Shown here: piece by piece, positions 42,307 to 50,926 of the stretch
How positions within the stretch are numbered: position 1 is the first letter of the stretch
Layout: every line of letters begins with the position of its first letter
DNA from: Streptomyces cacaoi
GTDB taxonomy: Bacteria; Actinomycetota; Actinomycetes; Streptomycetales; Streptomycetaceae
Length of the DNA: 64,000 nt
Reading direction: 5' to 3'
Assembly (NCBI RefSeq): GCF_006539165.1
Contig: NZ_BJMM01000027.1
Coordinates: 1-64,000 of the forward strand
Made by a program: the position numbers and the translations under genes
Notes under the pieces: generated by a model
What the model saw: only the letters and a program-made list of their open reading frames with translations
Databases searched by the model: none
What the model was told of the DNA's origin: nothing

Positions 42307-45300
42307 ATGCCGAACCACACCAGGCCGGAGCGTGAAGTCAGGGGCGGCCTGCCCGGGTACGCCTATGCGGGCTCGGGCGTGCACACCGCGACGGGCAACT
42401 TCACCCGGTCCGAGACCGACTTGCCCATGCCGGACGCCCTGCTGAGCTGGTGGCGGACCTACAACTCCCGCGCCGCACACGAGGGAGGACCGGCGCCCGG
42501 CTGGACCCACGCCCTCAGCTCGTGGCTGGAGCCCGTCGGGCCGGGGGCGGCCGGGCAGGACGTGCCCCCGGACGCGCAGGAGCCGGAACCGCGGACGGAG
42601 CCACCGGCCGTCGTCCTCCACGACCCGCACGGCCGCGCCCTCACCTTCCGCCGCCGCGAGGACGGTTCGTACGAGCGCCCGCAGGACATCGACGCGGACC
42701 TGTACGACGCGGACGACGGCTGGGTGCTGCGCTGGTTCCACGGCGAGACCTGGGAGTTCGGCACCGGGGGAAGCCTGCTGGCTCTGCGCGACGACGGCAG
42801 GTCCGTGACCCTCCACTACGAGCACGGCCGCCTCGGCCGGGCCGTCCACTCGACCGGCCGCCGGCTGGAGTTGGAGTACGGCGAGGCCAGCCGCCTCACC
42901 TCCGTGACCAGCGACGACGGCCGCTCGGTGCGCTACGTCCACGACGACGGCGGCAGACTCCGCGAGGTGCGTGCCCCCGGCGGCGCGACCACCGTGTACG
43001 CCTCGGACGACGAGGGCCGGATCACCCGCGTCACCGACCCCGACGGCGTGGTGCTCCTGGCCAACTCCTACGACGAGCACGGCCGGGTGGCCCGGCAGGA
43101 GCTCGCGGGCGCCGGCGCGCTGCACTTCGCCTACGAGGAGCACGCCGCCGATGACCGCACCCCGCACGGCCGTTCCCGCACGACCGTGACGCACGAGCCC
43201 TCCGGCGCCGAGAGCGTGTACGTGCACGGTCCGGACCACCGCACCGTGCGCGCGACGGACGCGCTGGGCCACACCAGCACCATGGCCTACGACGCAGACG
43301 GCCGCCTCGTGCGCGCCGAACTCCCCGGCTCGGGCCGCCTGGAGAGGGTGTACGAGGACGGCGCGCTCGTCTCCGCCACCGTCGCGGGTTCCACCACGCG
43401 CTACCGCTACGACGCGCACCGCCGGCCGACCGAACTGACCGGCCCCGTGGGCGACACGACCCGCTACGGCTACGAGGGCAGCGGCCATCTGCCCACGACG
43501 GTCACGGGGCCGGACGGCTCCGTCACCCGCTTCGAGGTCCGCGACGGCCTGATCGTCTCCCGCTCCGGCCCTTCCGGCGACACCGTGCGCTACACCTACG
43601 ACGGCCTTCGCAACCTGGTCGAGGAGACCGCGGCGGACGGCCGACGCACCCGCTACGGCTACGACGACGCCGGCCGCCGCAACCGGATCGAGGAGCCGAC
43701 GGGCGAGTCGACGACCCTCACATTCGACGACGCGGGACGCCCGGTCGCCGTCACCGGCAGCGACGGCACCACCGTCACCCGCACCTGGTCGGCCGCCGGA
43801 CGCCTGCTGGACCACTCCGACGCGGAAGGCGAACGCACCGTCCACCGCTACGACTCCGCGGGCCGGCTCGTGTCCCGTACGGACCGGGAAGGGCTGGAGA
43901 CCACCTACGAGTACGACACCTCCGGACGGCCGGCGGGGCTGGTGCAGCCGGACGGGGTGCGGGTCACGGCCCGGTTCGACGCGGTGGGCCGCGTCGTCGC
44001 GGTGGACCAGCCCGATGCCGGCACCACCGCTTTCACCTACGACGCCGCGGGCAACCGGACCGCCGTCCGCACCCCGCAGGGCACCTCGTCCGCCACCTAC
44101 GACGAGCGCGGCAATCCCGTCTCCGTCACCGCGCCCGGCGGCGCCACCACCACCTTCGCCTACGACGCGGCCGACCGGCTGACCGGGCGGACCGACCCGT
44201 CCGGCGCGCACTGGGGCATCGCCTACGGCACCGCGCACCGCACCCTCACCCGCACCGGCCCGGACGGGGCGCGCAGCACCGAGATCCGGGACGCCGACGG
44301 GCGCACCACCGCCACCATCGACGCGCTGGGCCGGCGCACCGAGTACCGGCACGACGCCGACGGCCATGTACGCGAGGTCGTCGACCCGGAGGGCGGGCGC
44401 ACCCGCTTCGTCCGGGACGGCCTGGGCCGCGCCGTCGCCCGCACCACCCCGGCCGGGCTCACCACCCGCTTCGAGTACCGCGACGGCCGGCTGGTCGCCG
44501 TCACCGACCCGCGCGGCTGGATCACCCGCTACCGCTACGACCGCAACGGCCGCCGGACCAGGGTGATCACCCCCTCCGGCGCCACCACCTGCTACGCCTA
44601 CAACAAGCGTGGCGCGCTGACCCGCGTCACCGACCCGCGCGGCGGCGTGACCACCTACAGCTACGACGCGCGCGGCAATCTGACCAAGGTCGTGGACGCC
44701 AAGGGCGTGGCCACCACCTACGCCTACGACAGGGCGGGGCGGCGCGTGTCCGTCACCGATCCGCTGGGGCGCACGACCCGGCGCGCCTTCGACGCCCAGG
44801 GCCGGCTCGCCTCGGTCACCAGCCCGGCCGGCGACACGGTGCACTTCGCGTACGACGAGGCGGGCCTACTGGTGCGGCGCTGGACGGACGAGGGCGACGA
44901 GGTCGGCTACACCTACGACCACGCCGGCCGCCGCACCGCCATGCGGGACAGCAGCGGCACCACCAGGTACGCCTACGACGCGTACGGACGGCTGACGTCG
45001 GTGACCTGGCCGTCGGACGCCACCTACCGCTGGGAGTACGACGCGGCCGGCCAACTGCGCACGCTCACCTACCCGGACGGCGCGCACGTCCACTACCGCT
45101 TCGACCTCAACGGCCGGCTGGCCGCGCTGCGGGACTCACAGGCAGGGGAAGCCGTGTACGCGGTGGATCCCGACGGCCGGCTGCTCACCGAGCAACTGCC
45201 GGGCGGCTGGGCACGCCGGTACGCGTACGAGGGCGGGCTGCTGTCCTCGTTCAGCGAGCTGCGCTCCGGCGGGGTGCGCGCGGCACACGTCACGCTCACC

Positions 45301-47037
45301 CGGGACAGCGAAGGCCGGATCGTGCGGCACGAAGAGGACGGCGTCGTACGGGAGTTCGCCTACGACCCGGTCGGCCAGCTCGTGGCCGAGAGCCTGGACG
45401 GCCCCGGAGGCCGGACCCGGACCGACCTCGGCTACGACATCGCCGGCAACCGCACCATGACCGTCACCGACGGCACCGCCACCCGCTGTCTGTACGACGC
45501 GGCCGACCAGTTGACCGCCGTCGAGACCGCCGGCCGCCACATCCGCTACGGCTACGACGGAGCCGGCCGGCTCGTCGACGCGGACGACGGCGAACTCCGG
45601 CAGCACCTCACCTACAACGGCTTCCACCACCCCGTCCGCGCCGTCACCAGCCGCGCCTGGGCCGTCGAACGCACGGACATGGAGTACAACGGCGACGGCT
45701 TCCTGGTGCACTGGCGCAACCGCACCGGCGACGACGACGCACCGCACACCGACGTCCGCTACCAGTGGACGACCGGCGACGCGGTGCCCCAGATCCTGCA
45801 CCAGCAGGTCCGCACGGACGTGCCGCAGAGCAGCAACACCGCCCCGCCGGGCCGCGACCTGGCCACCGCACGCTTCACCTACGGCTACGCCCGGACCTTC
45901 GCCACGACCGCCCACGGCTCGGTCAACTTCGCCCGCGACGCCTATGGTTCGGCCGTCCCCACGCGCGCGACCCTGCCGTGGGTGCAGGACGGGCCCCACG
46001 ACGGATTCGGCGCGGCCGCGGGGGCCCAGCCGCTGCCCGAACCGCACCTGTCCGCACGGATACCGCGCTTCGGCTACCGCGGGGAGCTCGGTTTCGGTCC
46101 CGTCCTCAACCTCCGCGCCCGGCACTACGACACCACGCTGGGCCGCTTCACCACCCGCGACCCGGTCTCCGTCCTCGGCGCGGGCACGCTCCGGAGCCAC
46201 CCGTACGTCTACGCGCTCAACGACCCGCTGAACCGGACGGACCCGCAGGGCACCTGGTCGACACCGGTACCGGCCGCCGCCCAGCTGGTCGGCAGCGTGC
46301 TGCGGCAGGCCGCCACCGGGTGCAGCGGGTGCGGGAACCCGGGCAACGGCATCGAGTCGCACAAGAAGTGCTTCCAGGGCAGGACGTGCCTGCACACCCG
46401 CGGCTACTTCACCGAGGAGCAGCTCGACGCCGACCACGACGCACTGGTCGATCTGTGGCACAGCGGCCGCAAGGAAGCCATGGGCCACGCGATGGCCCTG
46501 TACGAACTGAACGGCCGCAAGCAGGGTTTCTGGCGCGGTCTCGGCGAGGACCTCGGCATGGGCCGCGCCATCAGCGAGGACGTCGACTGGGAGGTGGGCA
46601 CCAGGTCCAAGGCCGACCCGCCGCCGTGGTTCCGGATCGACATCCTCGTCGACGAGGAGAACATGCTGGAGGTCAAGCAGTACAAGGGCGGCGCGGCCTA
46701 CTGGGAGGTCGAACAGCAGCTGGACAGCTACCTGTTGAACGGCGCGGTGCTGAACCTGGTGCTCCACAAGGGCAAGGACCTGGAGGACTGGGCCGACTCG
46801 ATCGACGTCATCACCGGGCTGCACTGGCCCTGGAGCGAGGAGATCGTCTACGTCTGGGGCATGGGCAACACCGCCGGCCACATCTACCTGGACAAGGACG
46901 ACGACGATCGGCTGAACGACGAAATGAAGGGCAGGGCCGACGACGCCCGCAGGGAACGCGAGCACAAGCAGAGCATGCAGGACCCGTTCTTCCCCCTCCC
47001 CATCCCGATCCGCGTGCCCCCGGTGGTACCGGTGTAG
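42307..47037 (+). CDS. RHS-repeat protein with C-terminal PD-(D/E)XK nuclease-like toxin domain
   Basis: Very large protein of 1576 aa. The ATG at 42307 follows GGGAGGA. An N-terminal DUF6531-like region (SGVHTATGNFTRSETDLPMP) leads into some 30 RHS/YD repeats (YDAxGR type, for example YDAAGNRTAVRTPQG), which build a hollow shell that encloses the toxin. The shell ends with RARHYDTTLGRFTTRDPVS and NDPLNRTDPQG near residue 1313. The remaining 260 residues are unlike the repeats: four cysteines (1339, 1342, 1356, 1362) that could bind zinc, then RIDILVDEENMLEVKQYKG with Asp1445 and Glu1455-Val-Lys1457, and QLDSY (1471-1475). D...E-x-K followed by Q-x3-Y is the RecB-like nuclease signature. No signal peptide, PAAR or WXG motif is present at the N-terminus. 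A small gene, probably its immunity gene, follows after 25 bases. Confidence 0.9.
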   Translation: MPNHTRPEREVRGGLPGYAYAGSGVHTATGNFTRSETDLPMPDALLSWWRTYNSRAAHEGGPAPGWTHALSSWLEPVGPGAAGQDVPPDAQEPEPRTEPPAVVLHDPHGRALTFRRREDGSYERPQDIDADLYDADDGWVLRWFHGETWEFGTGGSLLALRDDGRSVTLHYEHGRLGRAVHSTGRRLELEYGEASRLTSVTSDDGRSVRYVHDDGGRLREVRAPGGATTVYASDDEGRITRVTDPDGVVLLANSYDEHGRVARQELAGAGALHFAYEEHAADDRTPHGRSRTTVTHEPSGAESVYVHGPDHRTVRATDALGHTSTMAYDADGRLVRAELPGSGRLERVYEDGALVSATVAGSTTRYRYDAHRRPTELTGPVGDTTRYGYEGSGHLPTTVTGPDGSVTRFEVRDGLIVSRSGPSGDTVRYTYDGLRNLVEETAADGRRTRYGYDDAGRRNRIEEPTGESTTLTFDDAGRPVAVTGSDGTTVTRTWSAAGRLLDHSDAEGERTVHRYDSAGRLVSRTDREGLETTYEYDTSGRPAGLVQPDGVRVTARFDAVGRVVAVDQPDAGTTAFTYDAAGNRTAVRTPQGTSSATYDERGNPVSVTAPGGATTTFAYDAADRLTGRTDPSGAHWGIAYGTAHRTLTRTGPDGARSTEIRDADGRTTATIDALGRRTEYRHDADGHVREVVDPEGGRTRFVRDGLGRAVARTTPAGLTTRFEYRDGRLVAVTDPRGWITRYRYDRNGRRTRVITPSGATTCYAYNKRGALTRVTDPRGGVTTYSYDARGNLTKVVDAKGVATTYAYDRAGRRVSVTDPLGRTTRRAFDAQGRLASVTSPAGDTVHFAYDEAGLLVRRWTDEGDEVGYTYDHAGRRTAMRDSSGTTRYAYDAYGRLTSVTWPSDATYRWEYDAAGQLRTLTYPDGAHVHYRFDLNGRLAALRDSQAGEAVYAVDPDGRLLTEQLPGGWARRYAYEGGLLSSFSELRSGGVRAAHVTLTRDSEGRIVRHEEDGVVREFAYDPVGQLVAESLDGPGGRTRTDLGYDIAGNRTMTVTDGTATRCLYDAADQLTAVETAGRHIRYGYDGAGRLVDADDGELRQHLTYNGFHHPVRAVTSRAWAVERTDMEYNGDGFLVHWRNRTGDDDAPHTDVRYQWTTGDAVPQILHQQVRTDVPQSSNTAPPGRDLATARFTYGYARTFATTAHGSVNFARDAYGSAVPTRATLPWVQDGPHDGFGAAAGAQPLPEPHLSARIPRFGYRGELGFGPVLNLRARHYDTTLGRFTTRDPVSVLGAGTLRSHPYVYALNDPLNRTDPQGTWSTPVPAAAQLVGSVLRQAATGCSGCGNPGNGIESHKKCFQGRTCLHTRGYFTEEQLDADHDALVDLWHSGRKEAMGHAMALYELNGRKQGFWRGLGEDLGMGRAISEDVDWEVGTRSKADPPPWFRIDILVDEENMLEVKQYKGGAAYWEVEQQLDSYLLNGAVLNLVLHKGKDLEDWADSIDVITGLHWPWSEEIVYVWGMGNTAGHIYLDKDDDDRLNDEMKGRADDARREREHKQSMQDPFFPLPIPIRVPPVVPV

Positions 47038-47062
47038 CGGAGCGGCACGGAAGGAGCAGCAG

Positions 47063-47482
47063 ATGCCGGACGGCGTCGACATCACCCGCGCCCTGCGGGA
47101 CGCACTGCACGAGTACGCGGACGTCACCTTCCGCATCGCGTCCACCGCCCCGGACGACCGGCTCGTCCCCGCCGTACGCGCCGTCTGGCACGCGCTGTGG
47201 GAGGTGGGCCCGGGCGGCGAGGTGACCCCCTCCTACGTGTCCGACCCGGTGAGCGCCGAGCCCGGCACCTGGAAGATCACCGTAGATTTCGGACACGTCC
47301 CCCGGGACGACCGCACCCGCACCCCTGACCTGCTGGCCGACCTCCTCCACCACCACGAAGCCACCCCCGCAACCCTGGACACCACCCACCTCACCCCCGA
47401 AGAACACACCCTCTACCGAAACCCACCGGCATCCTCCCCCGAGGACCTTCCACCGGTGGGCGAACCGCGGATGCGTCGTTAG
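47063..47482 (+). CDS. Small protein downstream of RHS toxin, candidate immunity protein
   Basis: Protein of 139 aa that I do not recognise. The ATG at 47063 has GGAAGGAG seven bases upstream and lies 25 bases after the RHS stop, on the same strand. The sequence is acidic and soluble, with a helical first half (ITRALRDALHEYADVTFRI, VPAVRAVWHALWEVGPGGEV) and beta-type segment (GTWKITVDFGHVPRDDRTR). Position directly after the toxin tip is the standard place for an immunity gene. The 3' third changes to A-richer codons (ACA, GAA, CCA), unlike the neighbouring genes, which may mark recent acquisition. Function is inference from position. Confidence 0.75.
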   Translation: MPDGVDITRALRDALHEYADVTFRIASTAPDDRLVPAVRAVWHALWEVGPGGEVTPSYVSDPVSAEPGTWKITVDFGHVPRDDRTRTPDLLADLLHHHEATPATLDTTHLTPEEHTLYRNPPASSPEDLPPVGEPRMRR

Positions 47483-47539
47483 GCGGTGAGGCGGCGCGTC
47501 ACGGCCGGAACTCCCCCGGGCGGGCCGACCGCCGGGCGC

Positions 47540-48628
47540 TCACACGTTGAACCGGAACTCCACCACATCCCCGTCCTGCATCACATACTCCTTCCCCTCC
47601 ATGCGGGCCTTCCCGCGGGAGCGGACCTCGGTGACGGAGCCGGCTTCGATGAGGTCGTCGTAGGAGATGACTTCGGCCTTGATGAAGCCCTTCTGGAAGT
47701 CGGTGTGGATGACTCCGGCGGCTTCGGGGGCGGTGGCGCCCTTCTTGATGGTCCAGGCGCGGGCTTCCTTGGGGCCTGCCGTCAGGTAGGTCTGGAGGCC
47801 GAGGGTGGTGAAGCCGACGTGGGCGAGGGTGGCCAGGCCGGGCTCCTCCTGGCCGACGGTCTGGAGGAGTTCGAGGGCTTCTTCCTCGTCGAGTTCGGCG
47901 AGGTCGGCCTCCAGCTTGGCGTTGAGGAAGACGGCCTCGGCGGGGGCGACGAGCGCGCGCTGTTCCTCCTTGAAGGACTCGTCGGTCAGCTCGTCCTCGT
48001 CGACGTTGAAGACGTAGAGGAACGGCTTGGTCGTCAGCAGGTGCAGCTCGTGCAGCGGTTCGTGCCGCTCGGTGCCCTGGGCGATGCCGGCGGAGAAGAG
48101 GGTGCGCCCCTCCTCCAGGATCTCCTTGGCCTCCTGGACGGCCTTGACCTGGGGCTGCTTGTCCTTCTTGACGCGGGCTTCCTTCTCCAGCCGGGGCAGG
48201 ACCTTCTCGATGGTCTGGAGGTCGGCGAGGATCAGCTCGGTGTTGATCGTCTCGATATCGTCCTTGGGCGAGATCTTTCCGTCCACGTGCACGACGTTGT
48301 CGTCCTTGAACGCGCGGATGACCTGGCAGATCGCGTCGGACTCGCGGATGTTCGCGAGGAACTTGTTGCCGAGGCCCTCGCCCTCGCTGGCCCCGCGGAC
48401 GATGCCGGCGATGTCGACGAAGTCGACGGTCGCGGGCAGCACGCGCTGCGACTCGAAGAGTTCGGCGAGCTTGTCCAGCCGGGGGTCGGGCACGCCCACG
48501 ACGCCCACGTTCGGTTCGATGGTGGCGAACGGGTAGTTGGCCGCCAGCACCTCGTTCTTGGTCAGGGCGTTGAAGAGGGTCGACTTGCCGACGTTCGGCA
48601 GGCCGACGATTCCGATCGTGAGCGACAC
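47540..48628 (-). CDS. ychF: Ribosome-binding ATPase YchF (Obg-like)
   Basis: Cytoplasmic P-loop ATPase of 362 aa that associates with ribosomes. P-loop IGIVGLPNVGKSTLFNALT at the N-terminus, then the family-specific YPFATIEPNVGVVGVPDPRL, ATVDFVDIAGIVRGASEGEG and GLGNKFLANIRESDAI. The C-terminal TGS domain ends ARMEGKEYVMQDGDVVEFRF. GTG start at 48628, with GGGAAG somewhat far upstream. A TAGACT hexamer (48707-48712, minus strand) may be its -10, leaving a leader of about 75 bases. Confidence 0.97.
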   Translation of the reverse strand: MSLTIGIVGLPNVGKSTLFNALTKNEVLAANYPFATIEPNVGVVGVPDPRLDKLAELFESQRVLPATVDFVDIAGIVRGASEGEGLGNKFLANIRESDAICQVIRAFKDDNVVHVDGKISPKDDIETINTELILADLQTIEKVLPRLEKEARVKKDKQPQVKAVQEAKEILEEGRTLFSAGIAQGTERHEPLHELHLLTTKPFLYVFNVDEDELTDESFKEEQRALVAPAEAVFLNAKLEADLAELDEEEALELLQTVGQEEPGLATLAHVGFTTLGLQTYLTAGPKEARAWTIKKGATAPEAAGVIHTDFQKGFIKAEVISYDDLIEAGSVTEVRSRGKARMEGKEYVMQDGDVVEFRFNV

Positions 48629-48877
48629 GTTGCGACTACTTCCCGTTGCCCCTGGCGGGGATCTTCGTAGAGGTCGTGGGACGGGCCCGCACGGGGCCGA
48701 CTTCCCAGTCTACGGGCGGCCCGGGCGCCGGCTGCCGCCCGGTGACGGGGTGACCGCGCCGCCTGGGCGCCCACGGCCGGCCCGGTCGCCGGGGCGCCGC
48801 TGTGGAGACGGCGGGGAGGGACGGGTCACATCGCGTGCCCAGCGTGTCCATGACGGTGGCGCGGAGCGCGGCCGTCC

Positions 48878-48883
48878 TACCGT
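48878..48883 (+). promoter_or_regulatory. -10 element of the DUF6542 gene
   Basis: TACCGT ends 6 bases before the GTG at 48890; no ribosome site, so probably leaderless. Confidence 0.5.
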
Positions 48884-48889
48884 GGCCCG

Positions 48890-49702
48890 GTGGAGCAACG
48901 CAGCGCACGCACGACCCGGCACGTCCCCGGAGCCGACGGCTACGCCCCCCGTCCGGCGCCGGCCCCCGCGGCACGCACGGCACAGCCACCGGGCGGGGCG
49001 CCCCGCCGGCCGGTCCCGGGAGCCCCGGCGCCCGAGGGCTCCGGGCGCGCGGCCCGGGCGCGGACCCCGGAGGACGAGCGCGGGGCGGACGCCGGGCGGA
49101 GTGCGGGGGACCGCCGCCCCCGGCGTGCGCCCCGGGTCCCCGGCCCGACGACGCCCGCGCCGCGCGCCCCCGCACGGGGCGATCCCTCGGGACGCCGCAG
49201 GCAGGCGGGCCGGGCATCCGGCTCCCCGGCGTCCGGCGCCCCGCGCGGCGGGGGCCGGGGGCGTACGCCGGGGAGCGGCGGCGGGATTCCGGCGCCGCGG
49301 CTCACGGGGCTCGGCGCCGGCGTGCTCGCCGGGGCCGTGATGCTGGCGGTGGGCGGCATCGAGGGGCTGCTCACCGACGGTGCGCCCGTCTTCTACGGCA
49401 TCTTCTTCGTGCTGGCCTGTGTGGCCTGCGGCCTGTGGGTGCGCCCCGCCGAGCTGTTCGCGGCACCGGTCGTCGCGCCGCTCGCGTTCACCCTGGGCCG
49501 GCTGCCGGCCGGCGGGGACGGCGACGGGTTCCTGGGGCTGCTGCGGGATGTGTTCACCAACCTCGCGCTCCAGGCGGGATGGCTGTACGCGGGCACGCTG
49601 ACCGCCGCGCTGATCGTCCTGGCACGCAAAGCGGCGCTCGCCGTCCTGCGCAGAAGGCGCAGGGGCGACGAGCGCCGTGTGCGGGGGCACCGGCCCGGGT
49701 GA
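48890..49702 (+). CDS. DUF6542-type membrane protein
   Basis: Protein of 270 aa. The first 135 residues are disordered, rich in Pro, Arg, Gly and Ala. Then come four hydrophobic segments: TGLGAGVLAGAVMLAVGGI, VFYGIFFVLACVACGLWV, PAELFAAPVVAPLAFTLGRL and ALQAGWLYAGTLTAALIVLA, ending in a basic tail RRRRRGDERRVRGHR. The location next to ychF and ispH matches the actinobacterial DUF6542 family. Start is the GTG at 48890 supported by a leaderless promoter. Function unknown. Confidence 0.83.
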   Translation: MEQRSARTTRHVPGADGYAPRPAPAPAARTAQPPGGAPRRPVPGAPAPEGSGRAARARTPEDERGADAGRSAGDRRPRRAPRVPGPTTPAPRAPARGDPSGRRRQAGRASGSPASGAPRGGGRGRTPGSGGGIPAPRLTGLGAGVLAGAVMLAVGGIEGLLTDGAPVFYGIFFVLACVACGLWVRPAELFAAPVVAPLAFTLGRLPAGGDGDGFLGLLRDVFTNLALQAGWLYAGTLTAALIVLARKAALAVLRRRRRGDERRVRGHRPG

Positions 49703-49749
49703 CCCCCGGGCGCACCGGGGCGGGCCGGGAGCCGTCGCGGGCGGACGGT

Positions 49750-50832
49750 TCAGCCGGCCGCGCGCCCGGCGGCCGCCGCGTCGGCAGCCGCCTCGGGCCC
49801 GGCGGTCTTGCGCGCCGCCTCGGCCCGCAGGTCCCGCCGCAGCTCCTTGGGCAGCGAGAACTGCATGTGCTCCTTGACCGGCTGGACGATCTCGACGTCC
49901 TCCCAGCCGCGCTGCGCCAGCCACTCCAGGACGCCGTCGACCAGCACCTCGGGCACCGAGGCGCCGGAGGAGACGCCGATGGTGGTGACGCCCTCCAGCC
50001 AGGACTCGTCGATCTCCTCGGCGCCGTCCACGAGATGGCCGGCCTTGGCGCCGTGGCCGAGGGCCGTCTCGACGAGGCGGACGGAGTTGGAGGAGTTCTT
50101 CGAGCCGACGACGAGCACCAGGTCGGCCTCGGCGGCGACCTGCTTGATGGCCGTCTGGCGGTTCTGGGTGGCGTAGCAGATGTCGTCGCTGGGCGGCGAG
50201 AGGAGGTTGGGGTAGCGGCCCTGGAGGGCCTCGACGGTCTCCATCGTCTCGTCGACCGACAGCGTGGTCTGGGAGAGCCACACGACCTTCTCCGGGTCGC
50301 GGACCTCGACGTTCTTGGCGTCCTCCGGGCCGTCGACCAGGGTGATGTGCTCGGGGGCCTCGCCGCTGGTGCCGATGACCTCCTCGTGGCCCTCGTGGCC
50401 GATCAGGAGGATGTCGTAGTCCTCCTTGGCGTACCGGACGGCCTCCTTGTGCACCTTGGTGACCAGCGGGCAGGTCGCGTCGATCGTCGCGAGCTTGCCC
50501 CGCTCGGCCTCCTCGTGGACGGCGGGTGCGACGCCGTGCGCGGAGAAGATGACGATCTCGCCCTCGGGGACCTCCTCGGTCTCCTCGACGAAGATCGCGC
50601 CCTTCTTCTCCAGGGTTTTGACGACGTATTTGTTGTGCACGATCTCGTGCCGCACGTAAATGGGAGCGCCGTACTGCTCCAGTGCCTTCTCGACGGCGAT
50701 CACGGCCCGGTCCACGCCGGCGCAGTAGCCGCGGGGCGCGGCCAGCAGGACACGGCGACGGTCGTCCGCGGGGCGGGGCGCGGCGTCCCCCTCCGCGGTG
50801 GCGTCGGTCTGGCGGGCGGGGGTTCCAGTCAT
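49750..50832 (-). CDS. ispH: 4-Hydroxy-3-methylbut-2-enyl diphosphate reductase
   Basis: Last enzyme of the MEP isoprenoid pathway, converting HMBPP to IPP and DMAPP with a [4Fe-4S] cluster. The three cluster cysteines are visible: Cys37 in APRGYCAGVDRA, Cys121 in IDATCPLVTKVH and Cys219 in SDDICYATQNRQ. Other family blocks are RHEIVHNKYVV, SSGASVPEVLVDGVL and VEIVQPVKEHMQFSLPKELR. I chose the ATG at 50832 (360 aa) because a TACGAT hexamer ends 7 bases before it; an ATG three codons upstream is the alternative. The C-terminal 30 residues are an Ala-rich extension. Confidence 0.97.
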   Translation of the reverse strand: MTGTPARQTDATAEGDAAPRPADDRRRVLLAAPRGYCAGVDRAVIAVEKALEQYGAPIYVRHEIVHNKYVVKTLEKKGAIFVEETEEVPEGEIVIFSAHGVAPAVHEEAERGKLATIDATCPLVTKVHKEAVRYAKEDYDILLIGHEGHEEVIGTSGEAPEHITLVDGPEDAKNVEVRDPEKVVWLSQTTLSVDETMETVEALQGRYPNLLSPPSDDICYATQNRQTAIKQVAAEADLVLVVGSKNSSNSVRLVETALGHGAKAGHLVDGAEEIDESWLEGVTTIGVSSGASVPEVLVDGVLEWLAQRGWEDVEIVQPVKEHMQFSLPKELRRDLRAEAARKTAGPEAAADAAAAGRAAG

Positions 50833-50839
50833 GCGGTCC

Positions 50840-50845
50840 ATCGTA
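50840..50845 (-). promoter_or_regulatory. -10 element of ispH
   Basis: TACGAT on the minus strand, 7 bases before the ATG at 50832, supporting that start and a leaderless transcript. No clear -35. Confidence 0.45.
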
Positions 50846-50926
50846 AGGGCGTGCCCGGACGGTGGCCGGGGCAGTGATCCGGAAGGCTCCGTTGCGCGAC
50901 GGACATTTTGCGGCAAGCTGGGCGGC

